A stretch of DNA of 64,000 nucleotides from Streptantibioticus ferralitis (lineage in GTDB: Bacteria; Actinomycetota; Actinomycetes; Streptomycetales; Streptomycetaceae): the NCBI RefSeq assembly GCF_029223525.1, contig NZ_JARHTQ010000001.1, forward strand, positions 248,001 to 312,000, read 5' to 3'. Positions 8,751-16,848 of this stretch are shown here, piece after piece. Under the pieces are notes generated by a model. That model saw only the letters and a list, made by a program, of their open reading frames with translations, was not told the origin of the DNA and ran no database searches. Position numbers and translations under genes: made by a program. Each line of letters opens with the position of its first letter. Within the stretch, counting starts at the first letter, position 1.

Positions 8751-10667
8751 CTAGACCGTGTGCTTGGTGAGCTCGTCTGTGGTGCGCTCTGCGGGGATGC
8801 TGCGGTCGTTTTGCAGTCGCCACAGCTCGCTGAACAGGCCAGGATTCTCTACGAGTTCGTCGAAGGTTCCCTGCTGAGCAATGCGGCCATGGTCGAGGAC
8901 GATAATGCGGTCGGCGATGGCGACATTGGTCAGGCGGTGGGTTACGAGAACGACGGCGCGGGTGGCGGCTAGGTCACGCAGCCCGGTGAAGATGCGGTGT
9001 TCGGCGCGGGGGTCGAGGGCGGCGGTGGGTTCGTCGAGGACCAGCAGTCCTGCGGGGCGGTGGAAGGCGCGGGCGATGGCGATGCGTTGCCACTGCCCGC
9101 CGGAGAGTTCCTCTCCGCTGAGCCATTCACGGGCCAGGAGGGTGTCCAGCCCTGAGCGCAGTTCCTTGACCACGTCGTCGGCTCCGCTGGCGTCACACGC
9201 GGCCCACACTGCCGCGTCGCCACCAGGTGTGGGCTGGCCGAGGGTGATGTTCTCCCGGGCGGACAGCGGCCAGCGGGCGTATTCCTGTGGCACCACGGCT
9301 ACCCGTTGCCATGCCGCGAGCGGGTCCATCTCCTGGCTGTCGACGCCGTCCCACATGACGCTGCCGGAGGTGGGCACGTACAGTCCTGTCAGTAGCTTGG
9401 AGAGCGTGGTCTTGCCGGAGCCGTTCTCCCCGACCAGCGCCAGCACTTCGCCCCGCCGTACCGTCAGCGTCACGCCGTCCAGGGCGTTGCGCTGTGATCC
9501 CTCGTAGCGGTAGACGAGGTTCTCCGCCCGGATCTCCTCTGGGTCCTTCGGCGTGAGTGTGCCGCGGCACAGGCGGTATCCGCCGGCCTCGTCGACGAAG
9601 GTCGACCAGTCTTCGAGGTACATCCCGATGCGGAACGTCCGGGCGCCACCTGCGACGAGGCTCTGCACGGACGAGGTGACCGTTCTCAGTGCCAGCACCG
9701 CCGTGCCCGCCGATGCCACTGATATCCGACCGGTGGCCAACAGCATCACCAGTGCCGCCCACACCAGCCCGGAGGCCAGGCCACCGCACGCCGCACCCAG
9801 GAGGGCCATCAGCGCGCCCCGGCCCGCGGCCTGCCGTTCTGAGGCGTTGACGCGTTCGGCGATGCGTCGATAGGTGCTCAGAAGGAAGGAGGCCATCGTT
9901 CCGGCGCGGACCTGGTCGGCGGTGTGGGCTTCAGTCATGTGCCAGCGCAGCGCGGACAGCATCCGGCGTTGGCCCCATGTGCGAACGACCGCTAGGTAGG
10001 CGGCCTTGGCGCTTTGTACCTGTGCCGTTCCCTGCGGGAGCGCGGCGAGCACAAGCAGCGGTAGCAGCACCGGGTGTACGGAGGCCAGCACGGCGGCTCC
10101 TGCGGCCAGCGACGCCATCGCTGATATCAGGTCCTGGCATCCCTGGAGCAGGTCCCGGACAAAGTCCGCGCCACGTTCGGCTGCCTGCCTTCGATCACCG
10201 AAGCCGGGGCTGTCGTAGGCTGCCAGCTCGGTGGTCACCGAGGCTTCCAACATCAGCAAATGCGCTTCCTCGGCCATCACAGGAGCCAGCCGCGATGACA
10301 GCCATGTCACCACGATCGTCAGCAGCGCGCGTACGCCAGCCGCTGCGATCATCACAGCGACCGACGGCCAGGCCGACCACAGCCGGTGTGTCACGTCGCC
10401 GGAAGAGATCAGCGCCGTGATCGTGCCTGTGGTTGCCAGCAGGCCCATGCCCTGCGACGCCCCCGAGATCACCTGGCAGCCGAGCAAGCCGATCACAGAC
10501 CGTCGGTCTACCTGCCAAACGAGTTGTAATGACCGTCCCACCAGCCGTGGCAGTGACCGCGCCATCCGCCGCGCCGTGATCGACTTCCCTGCCTCCCAAT
10601 GAGAATCCCCGTCGAGCCGGAATTGCAGCTCCTCGCTGGGTACCTCCGAGACAGCCGCCTCGGTCAT
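8751..10667 (-). CDS. ABC exporter, fused membrane and ATPase domains
   Basis: A 638-residue half-transporter. Hydrophobic segments at roughly residues 55-340 form the exporter membrane domain. The nucleotide-binding domain follows, with Walker A GENGSGKTT, signature LSGGQWQRIAIARA, Walker B LLVLDEPTAALD and the switch histidine in VLVTHRL. ATG 10667 is preceded by GGAGGGAG. There is no N-terminal C39 peptidase, so it would not itself remove a leader peptide. It is followed 142 bases later by the small peptide gene. Such stand-alone exporters are common in peptide and lanthipeptide clusters. The cargo is unproven. Confidence 0.85.
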   Translation of the reverse strand: MTEAAVSEVPSEELQFRLDGDSHWEAGKSITARRMARSLPRLVGRSLQLVWQVDRRSVIGLLGCQVISGASQGMGLLATTGTITALISSGDVTHRLWSAWPSVAVMIAAAGVRALLTIVVTWLSSRLAPVMAEEAHLLMLEASVTTELAAYDSPGFGDRRQAAERGADFVRDLLQGCQDLISAMASLAAGAAVLASVHPVLLPLLVLAALPQGTAQVQSAKAAYLAVVRTWGQRRMLSALRWHMTEAHTADQVRAGTMASFLLSTYRRIAERVNASERQAAGRGALMALLGAACGGLASGLVWAALVMLLATGRISVASAGTAVLALRTVTSSVQSLVAGGARTFRIGMYLEDWSTFVDEAGGYRLCRGTLTPKDPEEIRAENLVYRYEGSQRNALDGVTLTVRRGEVLALVGENGSGKTTLSKLLTGLYVPTSGSVMWDGVDSQEMDPLAAWQRVAVVPQEYARWPLSARENITLGQPTPGGDAAVWAACDASGADDVVKELRSGLDTLLAREWLSGEELSGGQWQRIAIARAFHRPAGLLVLDEPTAALDPRAEHRIFTGLRDLAATRAVVLVTHRLTNVAIADRIIVLDHGRIAQQGTFDELVENPGLFSELWRLQNDRSIPAERTTDELTKHTV

Positions 10668-10796
10668 ACCGCTCCCTCCATATGCTCAGGCAGTTCTCTG
10701 GCCATGCGGGAGCGGTACGGGATTCTTACCGCGCGCGTGGAGTTCCGGCTTTCGTGCCTGAGCTGTCAGATCGTTCGGACATCGTCGTGCTTGTGA

Positions 10797-11285
10797 TCAC
10801 GGCCGCTCGTCCCAACCGACGATCGAGAATGGCTGGCCGTCTTGTACATGGCGCAGGGCGACGGCCGTGTAATCGACCATCGGTGCGGGTAGTGCGTCCA
10901 GCGGCCACCAGCCAAGGTGTGCGCAGCGGTCGGGTTCGGCGTTGGCTGGTTCGCCTTCCCACCGTTGGGCACGGAAGAAGAGTTGGATGCGTGGGTCGTC
11001 TTCGACCGTGGCGTGGTGGACGGTGTGGACCAGTTGCAGGTCCTCTTCGGCGATGCGGATGTTCAGTTCTTCGGCGGCCTCTCGTACCGCGCACTCGGTG
11101 ACCGTCTCACCGGCCTCGAGGTGGCCTGCGGGAACGTGGTAGTGCTGGTCACGCCATCCGGTGCCGGCTCGCAGGCCCAGCAGGACGGTGTGGTCGCGTT
11201 GCAGGATGAGGTGGACGCCGATGACGGTGCGGTAGCGGCCGTCGGGGTACTGCATGGTTGTGCTCGAGAGGTCGGCTTGCGACAC
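10797..11285 (-). CDS. Nudix hydrolase
   Basis: A 162-residue protein with a complete Nudix box, GHLEAGETVTECAVREAAEE followed by LNI (GX5EX7REUXEE). The usual box glycine after EE is asparagine, a tolerated variant. It should hydrolyse a nucleoside diphosphate linked to another moiety. GTG 11285 is chosen for AAGGAG 6 nt upstream; the frame reaches 11321 but without a ribosome-binding site. It is the fifth gene in the run from the radical SAM gene and is separated from the exporter by 129 bases. Confidence 0.85.
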   Translation of the reverse strand: MSQADLSSTTMQYPDGRYRTVIGVHLILQRDHTVLLGLRAGTGWRDQHYHVPAGHLEAGETVTECAVREAAEELNIRIAEEDLQLVHTVHHATVEDDPRIQLFFRAQRWEGEPANAEPDRCAHLGWWPLDALPAPMVDYTAVALRHVQDGQPFSIVGWDERP

Positions 11286-11376
11286 GACAGGCTCCTTGCG
11301 GCGGTCTGCCCGGCCGCACACCTGCGGAGCCGGTGGACCGCTCGTCGCTGCCCGCTACCGCAGCCGGTGTTGACGC

Positions 11377-11934
11377 TTACGGCTGTGGGTCGTTGCCGAA
11401 GAGCAGGGTCGGTTCGGCAAGAATGTCACGGCCGAGCTCACTTTTGTAGATCTCGTCCACGCTACCGAAGCGGGCCTCCCCGTAGTCGAGTTGAAGCAGC
11501 TTGGCAGCCTCTCGCACGGCTGCCTCGTCCGGCCCTTCGATCTCCAGAAACGTGGGCAGGCCCGGCCAGGTGTCGAAGTCGAAGACGACCTCGCCGTACT
11601 GCCATTCCTCCCGGTAGTTCTCCTGGTAGCGCACCCGCCGCAGGCCGACGGCGCCCAGAAGCTCGGTAGTGGCTTGGAGATCGTTGACCTGGATCTCGAT
11701 CTCGGTGGTGCCATTGATGCTGCTTGCGTCGGTGACTTGCTTGAGGGTGAGGGTGATCTTGTCGCCCTCGTCACGCAGGCGCAGCCACTGGTTGCCCTGG
11801 ACGGTGTCGTTCTCGTAGATGACGCGCGTGAGCTTGGTCTGGGACTTGGCCTGCTCGGCGCCGAGCTGGTGGACCTTCTCGCGGAGGGTGTCAACGTCGA
11901 TGTCGAGGAACTTGGCTTCGTATTCGTGCTTCAT
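11377..11934 (-). CDS. CYTH-domain protein (class IV adenylate cyclase / triphosphatase-like)
   Basis: A 185-residue protein beginning MKHEYEAKFL. The EYEAK is the EXEXK signature of the CYTH (CyaB-thiamine triphosphatase) fold, a beta tunnel that binds a triphosphate and metal ions. Alternating charged strands such as WLRLRDEGDKITLTLKQV and TEIEIQV line the tunnel, and FLEIEGP near residue 130 supplies a further acidic pair. Family activities are cAMP synthesis, thiamine triphosphatase or inorganic triphosphatase; the sequence does not decide between them. It starts 12 bases after the methyltransferase stop, so it belongs to the same operon. Confidence 0.85.
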   Translation of the reverse strand: MKHEYEAKFLDIDVDTLREKVHQLGAEQAKSQTKLTRVIYENDTVQGNQWLRLRDEGDKITLTLKQVTDASSINGTTEIEIQVNDLQATTELLGAVGLRRVRYQENYREEWQYGEVVFDFDTWPGLPTFLEIEGPDEAAVREAAKLLQLDYGEARFGSVDEIYKSELGRDILAEPTLLFGNDPQP

Positions 11935-11946
11935 GCCTGATGTCCT

Positions 11947-12597
11947 TCAGACGGTTTCGGGTTGGTGGGTGGCGAGGAGGAACCCCATGCGGTGTTCATG
12001 GTCGTTGGGCTGACCGACGTGGGCTCGTTCCGTGAAGACGCCGGTCCGTAGCGTCAACGCAATGTTCCATGCGTAGAAGTTGTGGCGGATGAGGCGCTCG
12101 GGCGAGGTGTAGTGCTCCAAGACGTTGTGTCGCTGGTCGATGGGCATCATGAACTCCGCACCGAAGAGTCCCCGGGGGCGCAGGCAGTCCTGCATCCGGC
12201 CGACGAAGTCACCCAGTGGTCGCCGATGGTTGACGCTGTAGTGCCACGAGCAACTCGTCCACACAGCGTCGGCCACGCCCTGGAGGGAGTCGATGTTGAG
12301 GAAGTCCTCTTCCATGATGTCCACCCGGTCTTCGAGACCCTCGGCCTTGAGACGGGCCAGCAGGCCGGGCGCGTGCGTCGTGGTGCCGCCGGGAAGCACA
12401 ACGTCTCCGCCATGAATGGCGACCGGGTCTCGTTCGATGGCGATCACGTGGTAGCCGGACGCCACCAGGGGCAGCACGAACTTTCCGTCGGAGGCCCCGA
12501 CCACCACGACGGCGCCCTCGGCTATCTGCTCCTGGAGAACCGTGTGGAACTGAGGGAAGAAGGTCAGGGTGTGCTGCCACAGGCTCTGGGTCTTCAT
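11947..12597 (-). CDS. SAM-dependent class I methyltransferase
   Basis: A 216-residue protein. Motif I is VVVVGASDGKFVLPL, followed by a strand ending in the acidic residue IAIERD. DIMEEDFLN and TSCSWHYSVNHR fill the later cofactor and substrate positions. The start at 12597 overlaps the kinase stop by 4 bases (ATGA), which fixes it; the open frame to 12999 is a shadow of the kinase. The substrate is unknown. Coupling to a kinase and a radical SAM enzyme suggests a tailoring step on a small molecule, nucleotide or peptide. Confidence 0.8.
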   Translation of the reverse strand: MKTQSLWQHTLTFFPQFHTVLQEQIAEGAVVVVGASDGKFVLPLVASGYHVIAIERDPVAIHGGDVVLPGGTTTHAPGLLARLKAEGLEDRVDIMEEDFLNIDSLQGVADAVWTSCSWHYSVNHRRPLGDFVGRMQDCLRPRGLFGAEFMMPIDQRHNVLEHYTSPERLIRHNFYAWNIALTLRTGVFTERAHVGQPNDHEHRMGFLLATHQPETV

Positions 12598-13154
12598 ACC
12601 GGGCTCCTGCTGGGCGTGAGGGCGAGGATGGCCTCGACCACTTCGGGCGGCGTGCGTTCTGTGGTGTCCACCGGCTGCATGGAAAACGCCGCATAGGAGT
12701 CTTCGGTTCTGTCTACGACGGCCTCGGCCAGCAGGTCCCACCGTGTGGGCGGCTTGCGTCGCCGTGCGAGTCGTCTGCGGCGCACGTCCTCGCTGCAGGT
12801 GAGACGGTAGGTGTTCGGCTGTGGCAGATCGTCGGGCAGAGCGACGCCTAGAGTCGCACCCATGGATTGATGAGTGGCCAGGCACCTGGCGAAGTAGCTT
12901 TCCACCACGACGCCGACGCCTTCGGCCAAGTGCCTGCGGATCTGCCGGGTGGCCGCGAACAGGGCCGAAAGGTAGAGGCACATGCGCGTGTCCGGACACT
13001 CCTGCTGATCGACGAGTCGTCGCAACTGGTGGTAGGGCGCCGGGATGGTCGGCACCAAGATCGCCCCTCGCGCTTCGGCGAGAAGTGGCGCTACGGTGCT
13101 CTTCCCAACGCCGCGAAGCCCCTCCAAGCTCTCGAACAGCGGCTGATCAGGCAC
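12594..13154 (-). CDS. P-loop kinase, thymidylate-kinase-like
   Basis: A 186-residue protein starting MPDQPLFESLEGLRGVGKST. The Walker A loop LRGVGKST sits within the FEGxDGxGKST-type context of thymidylate kinases, but the usual Asp is Arg here. VVVESYFARCLA resembles the DR(Y/F) region, and RRRRLARRRKPP supplies a basic lid. It probably phosphorylates a nucleotide or nucleotide-like metabolite. It overlaps the radical SAM stop by 8 bases and the methyltransferase start by 4, so all three are translationally coupled. The altered P-loop context suggests a substrate other than dTMP. Confidence 0.75.
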   Translation of the reverse strand: MPDQPLFESLEGLRGVGKSTVAPLLAEARGAILVPTIPAPYHQLRRLVDQQECPDTRMCLYLSALFAATRQIRRHLAEGVGVVVESYFARCLATHQSMGATLGVALPDDLPQPNTYRLTCSEDVRRRRLARRRKPPTRWDLLAEAVVDRTEDSYAAFSMQPVDTTERTPPEVVEAILALTPSRSPV

Positions 13155-14052
13155 GGGAGTACACCACGTTCGGGACCGGCAGCGCGATCTCGTCGCCGCT
13201 GGTCGGCCGGTGTTCGATGATCCGGCGCTGTTTGTCGTACCAGAAGGCGTGAGCGTCCTTGCCCACGGCCTTGCACGACATGGTCAGCGCGCCCCGCGGG
13301 TCCGCCTCGATCCGATCCAGGACGACGGAGCCTGCCGTCGGGGAAGAGGTCATCGGCGCGGGCTCGGCTGAGAGGTCCTCGTCGATGACCATCTCCATGG
13401 CGAACGTCGTGGATTCGAGTTGTCGCCGCAGTCGTTCGTAGGCGTGTGTGTCGGTGATGGCCAGCTCTGGGTGGTCGGCGGCGAAGCCGACGAGGCGCAG
13501 GCAGTGCAGCTTCAACTGCCTGACCCCGTAAGTCTCCAGCACGCATGCCAGCGGAACGACCTCGCTGATGTTCCGGGAGTTCACGGTCATCGTGACTCCG
13601 GTCGGTACCCCGAGGTCCCGAGCCGCGGCGAGCGTGCGCAGTGCTGCGTCGAAGCTACCTTTCTTCCGCAGCTCATCGTTGGTGTGGCTCAGCCCCTCCA
13701 TGGAGACTCGGAGTAAGTCGATCTGTCCGGCCAGGGCCGGAAGGTGGCGTTCGATGCGGTAGCCGTTCGTGCAGATCTCGACGCGCATCCCCAGCTTCTG
13801 CTTGGCGTGCTCGATGACCTCGGGCAGCGGCCGGTAGAGGAAGGGCTCACCGCCGAGGAGAGTGACGGCCTCGGTGCCGTAGTCGCGGTGCACCAGCTCC
13901 AGCAGGTCGATTGCTTCGGCAGGGCTGTAGGCGTCCTTGTGGCTGAGCCGCTCGCCATGGAAGCAGAAGGTCCCGCACTCGAAGTTGCAGCGGTAGAGCA
14001 ACTGCAGGTACAGCATCCGGATCTTTTCGATTCCGGTCACATCCCTGATCAC
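13147..14052 (-). CDS. Radical SAM protein with CX3CX3C cluster motif
   Basis: A 301-residue protein. The cluster-binding segment is LLYRCNFECGTFCFHGE, with cysteines spaced CX3CX3C rather than the canonical CX3CX2C. Then come the SAM-binding LLGGEPFLY (GGE motif), VEICTNGYR and LLRVSMEG. The C-terminus has one cysteine (MSCKAVGKD) and no clear SPASM or Twitch cluster set. GTG 14052 is preceded by AGGAGGAG. A TTA codon occurs in QIDLLRV, implying bldA control. It is the first gene of the radical SAM-kinase-methyltransferase-CYTH-Nudix series. The reaction is unknown. Confidence 0.85.
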   Translation of the reverse strand: MIRDVTGIEKIRMLYLQLLYRCNFECGTFCFHGERLSHKDAYSPAEAIDLLELVHRDYGTEAVTLLGGEPFLYRPLPEVIEHAKQKLGMRVEICTNGYRIERHLPALAGQIDLLRVSMEGLSHTNDELRKKGSFDAALRTLAAARDLGVPTGVTMTVNSRNISEVVPLACVLETYGVRQLKLHCLRLVGFAADHPELAITDTHAYERLRRQLESTTFAMEMVIDEDLSAEPAPMTSSPTAGSVVLDRIEADPRGALTMSCKAVGKDAHAFWYDKQRRIIEHRPTSGDEIALPVPNVVYSRA

Positions 14053-14093
14053 CGAGGCTCCTCCTGAACAGTCGGGGTCGGCTGTGCTGGGAG

Positions 14094-14164
14094 ACGATGC
14101 TGGCCTGGCGGCAGGGACGGCGGTACCGTCTCGGCGGACGCCTCCGGGACGTCCTGGGACGTTT
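14094..14164. repeat. 71-bp dispersed repeat, copy 1
   Basis: This stretch aligns without gaps over 71 bases with 24608-24678 (55 matches by hand count). It contains several GGGACG/GGACG steps about 10 bases apart, ending GGGACGTCCTGGGACGTTT. It lies just upstream of the minus-strand radical SAM gene, so it may be a shared control site or a small repeated element. Confidence 0.65.
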
Positions 14165-14862
14165 CACGTGCCCGCTGGAAGGGCGCTGCGCAACGCGGCC
14201 ATCAGAGCGGAAGTGTCGCGAAGGTCAGGAAGGACTGTCCCGGCTCCGGCCTGGCGAAGTTCGTCGGCGCTGTGGATGCCGGACGCGACGGCGATGACAC
14301 CGGCGTCGCTGGTCAGAGCTGCATCCACGTCGCGTGGCGTATCGCCGATCAGTACAACGGGCGTGTCCGTTGGCAGCCTGTACGCGGCGTGCACGCGCTT
14401 GCGTGCCACATCGACGAGGGCGGCACGATCGGCGGAGTCCGCCCCGTAAGACCCGACAGAGAGATCCACGAACTGGTCGAGGTCGAACGCCGCGAGCTTC
14501 ATCCGGGCGTTCGCGGCGATGTTGCCGGTCAGCACGGAAGAGACCATGCGGTGATCGGCCCGCACAGCGCGCAGCGCATCGGGTACTCCAGGCAGCACTC
14601 TGCCGCGCAGCCGCAGCTGCCCGCTGTGGGCGGCCCCAGCCGTCTCCAGCGCTGACAGCGCACTTGGCCAGTCTGGAGCCGGCAGTCCATGCTGCCGGAA
14701 CATTTCCGCGAGGATCAGTCGGTCCGTCCGGCCTTCCGTTGGGGCGGGCGCCATCGGCTTCTGCCGGGCAAGCTGGGTGAAGGCGGAGGCATAGATCTCC
14801 TTGCTCACACCGGCATTTTCGATGAGCGTGTGGTCGATATCCCACAAGACGATGACTGGCAC
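14164..14862 (-). CDS. HAD-superfamily hydrolase
   Basis: A 232-residue phosphatase-type protein. Motif I is VLWDIDHTLIE (DxD, nucleophile and acid), motif II is SSVLTGN, and motifs III/IV appear as VVLIGDTPRDVDAA. The cap domain between motifs I and II is helical, as in phosphoglycolate phosphatase-like members. GTG 14862 (VPVIVLWDIDH) is favoured because the nucleophile normally lies within the first ten residues; the frame reaches 14934 without support. It is divergent from the XRE gene, with about 110 bases between them. Confidence 0.8.
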   Translation of the reverse strand: MPVIVLWDIDHTLIENAGVSKEIYASAFTQLARQKPMAPAPTEGRTDRLILAEMFRQHGLPAPDWPSALSALETAGAAHSGQLRLRGRVLPGVPDALRAVRADHRMVSSVLTGNIAANARMKLAAFDLDQFVDLSVGSYGADSADRAALVDVARKRVHAAYRLPTDTPVVLIGDTPRDVDAALTSDAGVIAVASGIHSADELRQAGAGTVLPDLRDTSALMAALRSALPAGT

Positions 14863-14973
14863 CAGACCAGCGTAAACACGCCGAGACGGCCAAGGCGTTG
14901 AGGTCCTGCTGGACGCTTCGGAACGCTGAGACATCCTTGCCCAACACGCACCGTGTCCGCTTGGATGGGCAGT

Positions 14974-15735
14974 GTGAACGAGCGTCCGAATGAGCGCCTT
15001 CGCTTCGTCCTCACCCAGCGGGGCATACCTCCCGAAAAGTTAGCTGAAGTCTGTTCAGTGGATCCCAAGACGGTGGACCGCTGGATCAGCACCGGACGGA
15101 CACCGCACCGACGGCACCGATTTGCCGTCGCCCAGCGCCTTGGCGTGGAGGAGACCTACCTGTGGCCGCCAGCCGGTGCGACTGCGGGTCCAGGCGAAGC
15201 CGCCGCGCGATCAGAACTCATCGACGTCTACCAGAACCGCGCCAGCGTTCACCGCGATGTGTGGATCTCCCTGCTGCTGGGAGCAGTTGAGCAAATAGAC
15301 GTCTTGGTCTTTTCCGGCACCTTCTTCGCCCAGAGCAATCCGCGGGTGGCCGCCATGCTCGCTGAGCGCGCCTCAGACGGCGTACAGGTGCGGCTGTGCT
15401 TCGGGGACCCAGAGGGACGAGCGGTTGCCATCCGCGATGCTGAAGAGGGCCTTGGCGGTACGCTCGCCGCCAAGATCAAAGCCTCCCTGACGTACTACCG
15501 GAAACTCCCTGGCGTACCCGGATGCGAGGTGCGACTGCACGACACGACGCTGTACAACTCGCTGTTCCGCTACGACGACATTCTCATGGTCAACCCTCAC
15601 ATCTGGGGCCAGCCAGCCAGCGCCAACCCACTGCTCCATCTCCAACGCCTCGATGGCAGTGGATGGTTCGACCACTACATGGCCAGCTTCGACGCCGTCT
15701 GGGAGACCGCACGCCCCTGGGCAGCCGAGCGATAG
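14974..15735 (+). CDS. XRE-type regulator with DUF5919/PLD-like C-terminal domain
   Basis: About 253 residues. The N-terminus is a Cro/C1-type helix-turn-helix (RFVLTQRGIPPEKLAEVCSV, then DPKTVDRWISTGRTPHRRH). The rest matches the DUF5919 type found behind such HTH domains in Streptomyces: IDVLVFSGTFFAQSNPRVA, RLCFGDPEG and LMVNPHIWGQ. The start is uncertain; GTG 14974 gives the most family-like N-terminus, and 14953 and 14965 are in-frame alternatives. A TTA codon (EKLAEV) implies bldA dependence. The downstream Nudix gene starts 13 bases after the stop, so the two form an operon. Confidence 0.75.
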   Translation: MNERPNERLRFVLTQRGIPPEKLAEVCSVDPKTVDRWISTGRTPHRRHRFAVAQRLGVEETYLWPPAGATAGPGEAAARSELIDVYQNRASVHRDVWISLLLGAVEQIDVLVFSGTFFAQSNPRVAAMLAERASDGVQVRLCFGDPEGRAVAIRDAEEGLGGTLAAKIKASLTYYRKLPGVPGCEVRLHDTTLYNSLFRYDDILMVNPHIWGQPASANPLLHLQRLDGSGWFDHYMASFDAVWETARPWAAER

Positions 15736-15748
15736 GAGAAACACCACC

Positions 15749-16216
15749 GTGGGCAGGATTGAGTACTACCACGATCCATCGGCCCCGAAGGCCAACACCC
15801 TTATCCCCGCCAGCAATCTCCTGGTGGTCAACGGCGAAGGAGCAATCCTCCTGCAGCGCCGCCGGGATACCGGGCAGTGGGCTCTTCCCGGCGGTGCGCA
15901 GGATATTGGCGAAAGCGCGGCCCAATGCGCGGTTCGCGAATGCCAGGAGGAGACCGGAATCCTCGCCGAGGTCACCGGGCTGCTCGGGGTGTACTCCGAG
16001 CCCAAGCACATCGTCGCCTACACCGATGGGGAAATCCGGCAGCAATTCGAAGTCGCCTACATCGGACGACCGATTGGCGGGGAGCCGACCATCAACGACG
16101 AAGCGGACGGCGTTCGTTGGGTACGGCCGGAAGACCTTGACCGCTACGACATCCACCCGAGCATGCGCCAGCAGATCGGCGACTACCTGAGTGGTAGCTA
16201 TCCCTACCTTGGCTGA
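15749..16216 (+). CDS. Nudix hydrolase
   Basis: A 155-residue protein with an intact Nudix box, GGAQDIGESAAQCAVRECQE followed by ETGI. It is preceded by ILLQRRRDTGQWALPGG, the typical substrate-side strand. GTG 15749 follows AGGAG by about 11 nt and lies 13 bases after the XRE/DUF5919 stop. It should hydrolyse a nucleoside diphosphate derivative. Pairing with a DUF5919 regulator is a recurring Streptomyces arrangement as far as I remember; its role is unknown. Confidence 0.85.
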   Translation: MGRIEYYHDPSAPKANTLIPASNLLVVNGEGAILLQRRRDTGQWALPGGAQDIGESAAQCAVRECQEETGILAEVTGLLGVYSEPKHIVAYTDGEIRQQFEVAYIGRPIGGEPTINDEADGVRWVRPEDLDRYDIHPSMRQQIGDYLSGSYPYLG

Positions 16217-16234
16217 GGCACGCGGCCCGCGAAC

Positions 16235-16786
16235 CTATGCCGCATCCACTCGTGCTTGCACCCTGGTCACACTCGCGTGGATATCGGGTGCGGCGCGGCG
16301 GATGAACCTGCCCACCACGCTGTCGGTGCCGTACCGGTTGACGATCTCCGCGATGCGCTCCTCGGACGAGGTCCGTTTTCCGTCGGGCGTCGTCGTCATG
16401 TCGCAGTAGACCAGGGCGTCCAAAAGGAACGGGTCATCCACCAACGGGAACTCGCGCTCCAGATCCTCGCGCAACCCCCGCTCCTCGGCCTCCAGCAGCG
16501 CATACGAATGGTTGGCCACCAGCCGAACCAGCAGCTCGTGCGACGCGTGAACGTCCCGCAGGTACCGAGCGCCGTCCAGGGGATGGAACCCGGTGACCGC
16601 CAGCGGCGGCGCGTACCCCACGTCGTGCAGCCATGCCGCGGCGACAAGCAAGTCGGCGGACTCCCCCACGACGGGTTCCAGCGAACGGGCGCGGTCCGCG
16701 ACCCCTTGGGTGTGTGCCCAGCGCCGTGGCAGAGCCTCCGCGAGCTGGGACTCCGCGATGTGCGTTGCCCATCCTTCGAGTCCCAC
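16235..16786 (-). CDS. HD-domain phosphohydrolase
   Basis: A 183-residue protein. RWAHTQGVADRA gives the first histidine, and LVAAAWLHDVGYAPP gives the HD pair. Further down are VRLVANHSYAL and LLDALVYCDMTT, which carry the remaining metal-ligand positions of HD hydrolases. The start at 16786 is supported by TACACT (16794-16799) 7 nt upstream, a good leaderless -10 element. Readings further upstream enter the neighbouring broken kinase gene. The likely activity is metal-dependent hydrolysis of a phosphate ester or nucleotide. Confidence 0.8.
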   Translation of the reverse strand: MGLEGWATHIAESQLAEALPRRWAHTQGVADRARSLEPVVGESADLLVAAAWLHDVGYAPPLAVTGFHPLDGARYLRDVHASHELLVRLVANHSYALLEAEERGLREDLEREFPLVDDPFLLDALVYCDMTTTPDGKRTSSEERIAEIVNRYGTDSVVGRFIRRAAPDIHASVTRVQARVDAA

Positions 16787-16793
16787 ACCGGGC

Positions 16794-16799
16794 AGTGTA
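16794..16799 (-). promoter_or_regulatory. -10 element of the HD gene
   Basis: TACACT on the minus strand, 7 nt before GTG 16786, implying a leaderless transcript. Confidence 0.4.
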
Positions 16800-16848
16800 G
16801 GTAACGCCGGGTCGCACGGACAGTGGTCTTGACGGGCGTTGCGCGGGA

